9,076 nucleotides of DNA, from contig CAJPTB010000059.1 in NCBI GenBank assembly GCA_905373325.1, forward strand, positions 1 through 9,076. The letters are read 5' to 3'. Under the pieces are notes generated by a model. The model was not told where the DNA came from. It did no database searches and saw only the letters and a list, made by a program, of their open reading frames with translations. The position numbers were made by a program, and so were the translations under genes. Below are positions 4,190 through 9,076 of this stretch, in pieces. Positions within the stretch are counted from its first letter, which is position 1; each line of letters opens with the position of its first letter. This stretch comes from an uncultured Ancrocorticia sp. (GTDB lineage Bacteria; Actinomycetota; Actinomycetes; Actinomycetales; Actinomycetaceae).

Positions 4190-6682
4190 ATGAGTCTTCG
4201 CCCCGCAGTCGAGCCTGAGAGTGTGCTCGACAATCGCCAGCGCACGCGGTATTCGCGCCAGATTCTCCTCCATGGCGAGGACGGCCAAGCCCGTTTGGCC
4301 GCGGCGCGCGTGCTGGTCGTCGGCGCTGGCGGGCTCGGGTCTCCCGCGCTTATGTACCTCGCCGCCGCCGGCGTGGGGACGATCGGGATCATCGACGACG
4401 ACGTCGTCGACCTGTCTAATCTTCATCGGCAGGTGATTCACGATTCGACTGCCATCGGGACGCCCAAAGCGGTTTCCGCCGCGGCGAAAATCGAGGCGCT
4501 CAACCCCGACGTCGACGTGATCGTGTACCCAGAGCGGCTCACGGAGGAAAATGCCGCCCAGCTGATGTTCGGCTACGACGTGGTGTTGGACGGAAGCGAC
4601 AATTTCTTCACCCGCTACGCGGTGGACGCCGCATGCTCCGAATTGTCGATTCCCGAAGTGTGGGGGTCGATCCTTCGATACTCGGCGCAGATTTCGGTGT
4701 TTTGGACGGGCGGACGGGCGCGGCAGTTCGGCGTCAAGGAGCCCGGCGTGTGTCTGCGCGACCTCTTTCCGAGCCCGCCGCCCGCCGGGGCGACGTCGAG
4801 CTGCGGAGAGGCCGGCGTGATTGGGAGTTTGTGCGGCCAGGTCGGCTCGATCATGGCGGGCGAGGCCGTCAAGCTCATCACCGGCGTCGGCAAACCTCTT
4901 CTGGGAACCGTGCTGGCGCTAGACGCCCTGAACAACCGATATGAGACGATTTCCCTGGTTGGCAGGCCTGACAGGCCGGCGCCTCTGAAAGGAGAACGCT
5001 TGATGAATGCATGCGGCGTTCCGGGCTACTCGGAAAGAGGCGGGCTCGGGTCAAATGCGTTTGGCTCAAATGGGCTTGGGTCAAATGCGCCTGGATCGCA
5101 CCTGGCCGAACCTGGCGCCCATTGGCCGCAAGGGTCAGAATTGGACGCGTCTGAAACCTTGGTGCCGGGAGCGGGTGCGCCGAAAGCGCGTGGGTCCGAG
5201 TTTGACCCCTCCGAAACGTGGGTGCCCGGGGCGAGCATGCAGGGGGCTGGTGAGCCAGGGCCGGGCGAGCTGGAGTTCGATGCGTCCGAAACGTTGGTGC
5301 CGGGATCGGGCATGGCCGGGGTGAGGATGCCGAGGGTGCGTGAGCCTGAAATTGATCCGTCTGAGACGTTGGTGCCGGGAGCGGGTGCGTCGAGGGTGCG
5401 TGAGCCTGGATTTGATCCTTCCGAAACGTGGGTGCCCGGGGCGAGCATGCCGGGGGCTGGTCTGCCGGGTTTTGATCCCTCCGAGATGTTGATGCCCGGG
5501 GCTGGCGAGATCAATTTCGATGTGTCTCATACGCCCGGGCAGGAAACGAGTGCGCCCAAGCAGCGTAAGCCGGAGCGCGACGCTTCTGGAACGTCGGCGC
5601 CCGAGGCGGGTGAGTTCCAAATCCGTCAGTCTGAGTTTGATGTGTCTGAAACATGGGCGCCCGGAGCGGGTGCGTCAAAGGCGCCTAAGCCTGAGTTCGA
5701 CGCTTTTGAAAGGTTGACCTCCCAAGAGGGTGGAACAGGGGCATTTGTCTTTGAAACGAATGCCCCGGAGGCGCGAGTTTCGGAGCAGGGCGACGCGGCA
5801 AAGGCTGCTGCGCCCGAATCAGGCCCGGCTAGATCAGCCCCGGCCAAATCGGACTCGGCCGAATTGGGCCCGGCCGAATTGGGCTCGACCGAATCGCGTT
5901 CAGTCGAGTCAGGCGTGACGGAATCCCGTGCGCCTGGCTCGGACGACGTCGATTCGAGCTCGCCTCAGGTGCGCGTCTCGGAGCTGAGCATGTTTGGGCC
6001 AAGTGCGCCGGGGATGCCCGCGCCTGAGACGAATGCGTCGGAGGCGCGCGCTTCTGAACCGGGTGCGGCTCAGTCCAAGTCGAGGAGGGCCCAATCCCGA
6101 AGCGCGATTCGGCCTGGGCCGGGTGCGCCTCGATTTAGGCGGGGCGCGGCCGAGTCAAAGCCGGGGAATGCTCAATCTAAGCCGAGTGCGGCCGTGTCTG
6201 AAGCAGATGCGCTTCAAACGAAAACGGGTGCGGCTCAGACTGAACCAGGTGTGACTCGGCCGCGGCCACGTGCAGCTCAACCTGAATCGGGTGCAGCTCA
6301 ACCTGAGCCAGGCACGGTCGCGCCAAAGCCGGGTGCGGCTCGGCCTGGTGGGGACGAAGTGGGCGTGCCGGAGGCGAACGTGAGGGAGGTTGCGGTCAGG
6401 CTCGCGCAGGGGGCGAAGATGCTTGATGTGCGCGAATCCCACGAACGTGCAATTTGCGCGATCCGGCCGTCGACGCACATTCCGCTCGCCGACGTCCTGG
6501 CCGACCCGTCTGCTGCGGCGAAGAGGCTTCCCGAAGGGCCCGTCTACGTCTACTGTTTGGGCGGGGTCCGCTCGATGCAGGCGGCGAAGGCCCTTGCCGC
6601 CGAGGGCGTTGAGGTGATCAACGTTGCGGGAGGCCTGAAACAGTGGTGGCTTTACGTTGATCCGTCGATGCCGCGCTACTGA
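4190..6682 (+). CDS. moeZ: MoeZ-type MoaD adenylyltransferase/sulfurtransferase (ThiF + rhodanese) with giant repetitive linker
   Basis: The 830-residue product has two conserved ends. Residues about 15-267 are a MoeB/ThiF/E1-like domain: RYSRQILL, ATP-loop GAGGLG at 45-50, DDDVVDLSNLHRQ at 69-81, DGSDNFFTR at 134-142, and the reactive cysteine C205 in SSCGEAGV. The zinc pair is CLRD (C188/D191) instead of CxxC, as in actinobacterial MoeZ. Residues about 724-830 are a rhodanese domain with active-site loop CLGGVRS (C789-S795), ending DPSMPRY as MoeZ proteins do. It should adenylate the Gly-Gly end of MoaD and pass sulfur to it. Normal MoeZ is about 390 residues. Here residues about 268-722 are Pro/Gly/Ser/Glu-rich tandem repeats, probably disordered. 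ATG 4190 overlaps the stop of a three-codon ORF (4182-4193, ATGA) and has only a weak ribosome-binding site. Confidence 0.9.
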   Translation: MSLRPAVEPESVLDNRQRTRYSRQILLHGEDGQARLAAARVLVVGAGGLGSPALMYLAAAGVGTIGIIDDDVVDLSNLHRQVIHDSTAIGTPKAVSAAAKIEALNPDVDVIVYPERLTEENAAQLMFGYDVVLDGSDNFFTRYAVDAACSELSIPEVWGSILRYSAQISVFWTGGRARQFGVKEPGVCLRDLFPSPPPAGATSSCGEAGVIGSLCGQVGSIMAGEAVKLITGVGKPLLGTVLALDALNNRYETISLVGRPDRPAPLKGERLMNACGVPGYSERGGLGSNAFGSNGLGSNAPGSHLAEPGAHWPQGSELDASETLVPGAGAPKARGSEFDPSETWVPGASMQGAGEPGPGELEFDASETLVPGSGMAGVRMPRVREPEIDPSETLVPGAGASRVREPGFDPSETWVPGASMPGAGLPGFDPSEMLMPGAGEINFDVSHTPGQETSAPKQRKPERDASGTSAPEAGEFQIRQSEFDVSETWAPGAGASKAPKPEFDAFERLTSQEGGTGAFVFETNAPEARVSEQGDAAKAAAPESGPARSAPAKSDSAELGPAELGSTESRSVESGVTESRAPGSDDVDSSSPQVRVSELSMFGPSAPGMPAPETNASEARASEPGAAQSKSRRAQSRSAIRPGPGAPRFRRGAAESKPGNAQSKPSAAVSEADALQTKTGAAQTEPGVTRPRPRAAQPESGAAQPEPGTVAPKPGAARPGGDEVGVPEANVREVAVRLAQGAKMLDVRESHERAICAIRPSTHIPLADVLADPSAAAKRLPEGPVYVYCLGGVRSMQAAKALAAEGVEVINVAGGLKQWWLYVDPSMPRY
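4988..5005 (+). promoter_or_regulatory. Strong internal Shine-Dalgarno and in-frame ATG within moeZ
   Basis: AAAGGAG (4988-4994) is followed after 8 nt by ATG (5003-5005), in frame as Met272. It falls at the boundary between the ThiF domain and the repeat linker. It is a better initiation signal than that of the annotated start, and would give a separate 559-residue linker-rhodanese protein. Use is inferred. Confidence 0.45.
5042..5101 (+). repeat. Four 15-bp tandem units (GLGSN-type) at the start of the moeZ linker
   Basis: GGGCTCGGGTCAAAT, GCGTTTGGCTCAAAT, GGGCTTGGGTCAAAT and GCGCCTGGATCGCAC follow each other exactly, encoding GLGSN-AFGSN-GLGSN-APGSH (residues 285-304). Confidence 0.9.
5132..5740 (+). 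repeat. Ten FDxSET-VPGAG repeats in the moeZ linker
   Basis: A unit resembling (E/G)FD-(P/A)SET(L/W)-VPGAG recurs ten times, with its hydrophobic-Asp pair at 5141, 5201, 5276, 5351, 5411, 5471, 5516, 5576, 5636 and 5696. Every interval is a multiple of 15 bp (60, 75, 75, 60, 60, 45, 60, 60, 60). A 30-base stretch at 5211-5240 is identical to 5421-5450, exactly 210 bp on, so at least one larger block was duplicated. The last copies (7, 8, 10) are degenerate. Confidence 0.88.
5815..5935 (+). repeat. 15-bp tandem repeats (AELGP/TESRS-type) in the moeZ linker
   Basis: CGGCCGAATTGGGC occurs at 5856-5869 and again at 5871-5884, and neighbouring degenerate units keep the 15-bp step. The protein reads DSAEL-GPAEL-GSTES-RSVES-GVTES. 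This is another five-residue tract without similarity to a known domain. Confidence 0.8.
6125..6355 (+). repeat. 21-bp/heptapeptide tract (AAQPEPG-type) at the end of the moeZ linker
   Basis: Units beginning with an Ala-Ala/Asn-Ala codon pair fall at 6146, 6167, 6230, 6272, 6293 and 6335, all in one 21-bp phase. They encode AAESKPG, NAQSKPS, AAQTEPG, AAQPESG, AAQPEPG and AARPGGD. TGCAGCTCAACCTGA is identical at 6271 and 6292. The period differs from the 15/60-bp tract upstream, and the tract directly abuts the rhodanese domain. Confidence 0.85.
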
Positions 6683-6684
6683 CT

Positions 6685-6774
6685 TCCGGCTGCCAATGGT
6701 CGCAGGATAACCAGATCCCGACGGCGCAACTTGCTGACTTGTTCAAGCAGGGACGCGTGACGCTCGCAGTCTGA
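6685..6774 (+). pseudogene. Possible C-terminal gene remnant
   Basis: Directly after moeZ, in a different frame, the sequence reads SGCQWSQDNQIPTAQLADL, then FKQGRVTLAV and a TGA (6772-6774). Nearly every codon ends in G or C, as in real genes of this genome, and the peptide looks protein-like. There is no start codon or ribosome-binding site. It may be the tail of a deleted gene. The stretch is short, so chance remains possible; no family recognised. Confidence 0.25.
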
Positions 6775-7024
6775 CAGTGCGGCTGCGGATAGCGCGCCTC
6801 AGCTGTTTGCCGGCTGTCCCGCCCGCGGCAGTGAACGTGGGACGGCCGTGGCTTCATGTCTGATGAATCGGCGCGTCCTCGAAGTGCCTCCAAGGGAAAA
6901 CGGCGGATGCCTCCTTAGCTTCGCGCTTCGGCGACCGTCCAAGGCCGTCCGTGTCCAAATGGTGAGAGGGCTCGCAGTGGAACGACTTCTGAAGGCATGA
7001 TTCTCATAGATGGAAAGGGCGCTT

Positions 7025-7052
7025 AAGGGAGGCTGCTCCAATGAATACGTAG
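7025..7052 (+). other. Three-codon ORF with a strong ribosome-binding site
   Basis: AAGGGAGG (7025-7032) lies 8 nt before ATG AAT ACG TAG (7041-7052), giving Met-Asn-Thr-stop. This is a strong initiation signal with almost no gene behind it, at the point where base composition drops. It may be the start of a gene truncated by the arrival of the downstream DNA, or a leader mini-ORF. Confidence 0.35.
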
Positions 7053-7116
7053 GCGTCATTTAGAGAATGTTATATTGTAGCAATCTTGCTTGAGTTAGTC
7101 CCGCAGGTTGGCGAAA

Positions 7117-7139
7117 TTTTGCTAAGCAAAAGTCTTTCG
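7117..7139. promoter_or_regulatory. 15-bp perfect palindrome upstream of the 476-aa gene
   Basis: TTTTGCT-A-AGCAAAA (7117-7131) is a perfect inverted repeat with a single central base. The flanks CGAAA (7112-7116) and TTTCG (7135-7139) can extend it if a 3-nt bulge is allowed. It lies about 18 bp upstream of a -35-like box, consistent with an operator for the downstream gene pair. Confidence 0.45.
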
Positions 7140-7149
7140 AGGAAAGGTA

Positions 7150-7178
7150 TTGATTGCCGTTGGGGTGAGTGGTAGGTT
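7150..7178 (+). promoter_or_regulatory. Candidate promoter for the 476-aa gene
   Basis: TTGATT (7150-7155) and TAGGTT (7173-7178) are separated by 17 bp, giving a leader of about 75 nt. An alternative is the extended -10 TGTTATATT at 7068-7076, which would place the palindrome inside the leader. Both are by-eye matches. Confidence 0.35.
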
Positions 7179-7259
7179 GTTCTTATCCAACGAAAAGTTG
7201 GGTCACGCATATCGATATGGATCACGTAAACAAACAACAACCATGGAAGGGTCGCCATC

Positions 7260-8690
7260 ATGGCTTACGATCCAAAGAAAGAATACGATTATGCAGATGT
7301 CCCAGAGCTGGTCGGCTATCTGAAGCGATCAGCCATCGACGCCTACATGATGACGGGGCCCGGAGCGCTTGTGCGGCGGTGCTCCATTGAGGAGGACAAG
7401 TACGTTATATCCATTTCCAGACCGCCCGAGGGTGTCATGCGCATTAAAATTGCGCGACCCGCGGCGAGCGGCAAAGGAGGAGGTCATGAACTTGAATCGG
7501 AGTGGACCGCAAGCCAAATGAGTTATACCGCTGAGTTTGACAGCGTTCGCGGATGCGTGGACAAAATCGTTGACCCTTGGAAAGAACTTCCCGATCCTAA
7601 AGATGTCGACAATGAGATCGAGAAGTGGATAACCGCCGTAAGTCCGCTTGCGAAAGATCCGCAGACAGTCGGCAATAAGTCCACCGGCGGGGGAACGATC
7701 TTTACCAACCTTGACCAGGCTGGAAAAGCTTTAGGGAACATGAGCGGCGAAGTTATCCATAAGGTTGAAGCTTTTGTGGCTAAACTTGCTAGCGTCACCG
7801 GAGGTCTTCATGACAAGACAATGGTGCTTGGCGGAGCACTGAACTCCGAAATGAAGATGTTCGAAGAAACGCGCGCTTCCGTGGTTAAGGCTCTCCAACA
7901 GGGGATCAAGGTCTTTGATGCCGTGGCGTTGAGTGAGCCGGAAGGCTTCAAAATGGTTCTTGAGATCGTTTCGGCCACAATTGATGCCGCACTTATATTC
8001 ACAGCACCAGAGGTTGTGATAGAGAGAAAGCTTCTTCAAACTTCATCAAGAGCACTTCAAACTCTTAAATCGTCTCAAGATGCGATGGTTGACGATGAAA
8101 AAGTGGATAGCTATGATTCGGCGATAAGCCAGCTTGAGAGTGCTTTCGAAGCAATAAATAAGAGCGTGACAAAGGCCGAAAAGGGGGTGGAGGGTATGCT
8201 GATCGGCAACCTGGATTCGATGTCGCAGAGTGACCATAGAAAATATTATGACGTGACGATGGACCCTATCGATTCGAGTGCAATAGAACCGGCTCCTGAG
8301 TTGAATGTGGACTACGGAAAAGCGAAGGGCGTTTGCCGCAAATTCGGAGATGTGCGCACAAGCGTGATCGAAGCTAAGGACAGTCTGCCTCGCGTTTCGA
8401 TGTTTACGTGTCTTCTGAGAAGCGGAGTCATCGGCATTGGTTCCTATGGTCCGGCGCACGCATTCTCCGATCTGAATGTGCGCATAGAGAAGCTGTTAAA
8501 GAACCTCGCCGACGACATTGAGAACGAGGCGAAGAATTTCGACCTGGCTGTCGAAGCAATCGTCAGCGAGGACGCACAGGCGCGAAGCCGACTCCAGGAA
8601 ACCGTGGATTACATTAAAGGCAATCCAGGTGACCCTTGGGCGGAATCGAAGCCTGCTCCGCAACGAGTGAAAGGAAACGCAATTGTCTAA
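7260..8690 (+). CDS. Helical cytosolic-type protein of unknown function, possible type VII secretion substrate-like C-terminus
   Basis: I do not recognise this 476-residue protein. ATG 7260 has GGAAGGG (7245-7251) 8 nt upstream. There is no signal peptide or clear membrane segment. Residues about 40-65 look like a beta hairpin (YVISISRP, MRIKIARP). A glycine-rich break (141-146) leads into a long, mostly helical region (about 150-330) with acidic and basic runs. Residues about 350-455 could be a two-helix hairpin whose second helix (AFSDLNVRIEKLLKNLADDI onward) resembles the actinobacterial EspC/WXG100 style. WXG is absent, and the tyrosine expected in the secretion motif is replaced by Ile. 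Type VII export is therefore only a hypothesis. GC content and GC-ending codons are visibly lower than in moaA-moeZ, hinting at transfer. Its end overlaps the next gene by 8 bp, so the two are probably translated together. Confidence 0.85.
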   Translation: MAYDPKKEYDYADVPELVGYLKRSAIDAYMMTGPGALVRRCSIEEDKYVISISRPPEGVMRIKIARPAASGKGGGHELESEWTASQMSYTAEFDSVRGCVDKIVDPWKELPDPKDVDNEIEKWITAVSPLAKDPQTVGNKSTGGGTIFTNLDQAGKALGNMSGEVIHKVEAFVAKLASVTGGLHDKTMVLGGALNSEMKMFEETRASVVKALQQGIKVFDAVALSEPEGFKMVLEIVSATIDAALIFTAPEVVIERKLLQTSSRALQTLKSSQDAMVDDEKVDSYDSAISQLESAFEAINKSVTKAEKGVEGMLIGNLDSMSQSDHRKYYDVTMDPIDSSAIEPAPELNVDYGKAKGVCRKFGDVRTSVIEAKDSLPRVSMFTCLLRSGVIGIGSYGPAHAFSDLNVRIEKLLKNLADDIENEAKNFDLAVEAIVSEDAQARSRLQETVDYIKGNPGDPWAESKPAPQRVKGNAIV

Positions 8691-9076
8691 GAAGGCCTAT
8701 CTGATTACGCGGAGCGCCGTTGCTTTGGCGGCGGTTGCCGTGTTCTTTTGGCTGTTTCTTGTTCCGCCTTCGATTGAGTCCGGGAGCGGAAACACTTACT
8801 CGTCTTGTCACCCTGTTGGCTGGAACTTTTCCGACGATCTGGACCCGTTGGTCAATGACTCTTTTGACGTCGAGAGTCCGAGCAAGGTCCAGAAGTATCT
8901 CGACGGTGCAATTGCATACAAGATGGAGGCTAACGAGAGAATAAGGAGGGATATTCAACGGCTTTGCCATGAGGCGCGTCTGGAGCGCAGCGTGCTGATC
9001 GTTTCCTCGCTGATCGTCTTTGCCGTCGTCTTCTTGTCGGTTCCCAAGCCCAAACCTTCGAGCGACAAAGAGCCTT
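8683..9076 (+). CDS. Two-TM membrane protein with a two-cysteine external loop (runs off window)
   Basis: The start is TTG 8683, chosen because AAAGGA (8670-8675) lies 7 nt upstream and the frame reads well from there (SKKAYLITRSAVALAAVAVF); no ATG fits. It overlaps the stop of the preceding gene by 8 bp, implying translational coupling. At least 131 residues are present without a stop. TM1 spans about 11-29 and TM2 about 103-120, giving a central loop of about 73 residues, probably extracytoplasmic, with C42 (SSCHPVGW) and C95 (RLCHEAR) able to form a disulfide. After TM2 a Lys/Pro tail (PKPKPSSDKEP) runs off the edge. I recognise no family. As the coupled partner of the 476-residue protein it could be an immunity, anchoring or export-associated protein, which is inference from context only. 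Codon use is close to that of its neighbour. Confidence 0.8.
   Translation, partial: MSKKAYLITRSAVALAAVAVFFWLFLVPPSIESGSGNTYSSCHPVGWNFSDDLDPLVNDSFDVESPSKVQKYLDGAIAYKMEANERIRRDIQRLCHEARLERSVLIVSSLIVFAVVFLSVPKPKPSSDKEP

Larger units (their letters stand above)
6683..7259. other. Gene-poor region with decay traces and a GC shift
   Basis: About 580 bases between moeZ and the 476-aa gene. The left part is GC-rich and includes a possible gene remnant (6685-6774) and short open frames without ribosome-binding sites (for example 6863-7000, 45 codons). The right part, from about 7050, is clearly AT-richer and holds a three-codon ORF with a strong ribosome-binding site, a 15-bp palindrome and promoter candidates for the next gene. 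No clear moeZ terminator was seen. Confidence 0.55.

Noticed and set aside
5026..5620. Long antisense open frames opposite the moeZ linker (about 160 residues each)
   Set aside because: Repeats whose period is a multiple of three stay open in several frames; these are mirror images of the sense repeats with no start signals.
6863..7000. 45-codon plus-strand ORF, and the nested 20-codon MSDESARPRSASKGKRRMPP frame at 6856
   Set aside because: Neither has a ribosome-binding site; the second looks like a protein N-terminus but stops after 20 codons, too little to call.
7150..7326. TTG-started ORF after GAGGAAAGG upstream of the 476-aa gene
   Set aside because: It runs into the 476-aa gene in another frame and has no protein-like features; the purine run is better explained as leader sequence.

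Overview
The window looks like chromosomal DNA of a high-GC actinobacterium. The coding regions up to about 6.7 kb are GC-rich with strongly GC-ending codons. The markers are actinobacterial: a secreted HtaA-domain haem protein, a MoeZ-type ThiF/rhodanese protein whose zinc-site CxxC has become CxxD, and a Mog/MoaB-MoaE fusion. I cannot name the genus; an Actinomycetaceae-like organism is a guess.

Layout. (1) 1-754, minus strand: the N-terminal part of a secreted HtaA-domain protein that runs off the left edge. (2) 755-1302: an AT-richer divergent intergenic region carrying the moaA promoter and leader. (3) 1303-2752, plus strand: moaA-moaD, almost certainly one operon. (4) 2753-2924: a convergent, repeat-rich intergenic stretch with a strong hairpin. 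(5) 2925-3878, minus strand: a fused MogA/MoaB-MoaE protein. (6) 3879-4189: a divergent promoter region full of short tandem repeats. (7) 4190-6682, plus strand: moeZ, with a repetitive linker of about 450 residues between its two domains. (8) 6683-7259: a gene-poor stretch with decay traces and a drop in GC. (9) 7260 to the right edge: two overlapping genes of unrecognised family, a 476-residue helical cytosolic-type protein and a two-TM membrane protein that runs off the window.

The middle genes form a molybdopterin-cofactor set. MoaA makes the cyclic pterin precursor together with MoaC, which is not in this window. MoaD (ending Gly-Gly) and MoaE form molybdopterin synthase. MoeZ adenylates MoaD's C-terminus and, through its rhodanese domain, probably supplies sulfur. 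The Mog/MoaB domain fused to MoaE would adenylylate molybdopterin before metal insertion. The HtaA protein on the left and the gene pair on the right are unrelated in function.

The main unusual signals are these. First, a 60-bp in-frame insertion inside moaA contains a perfect 50-bp inverted copy of sequence about 190 bp upstream in the same gene; it reads as a template-switch mutation. Second, the moeZ linker is built from 15-bp-quantised and then 21-bp-phased repeats, and a strong internal ribosome-binding site sits at the domain boundary. Third, slippage-like duplications cluster throughout the cofactor locus. The 476-aa/two-TM pair at the right is the best candidate for an undescribed small system, but nothing in the sequence fixes its function.
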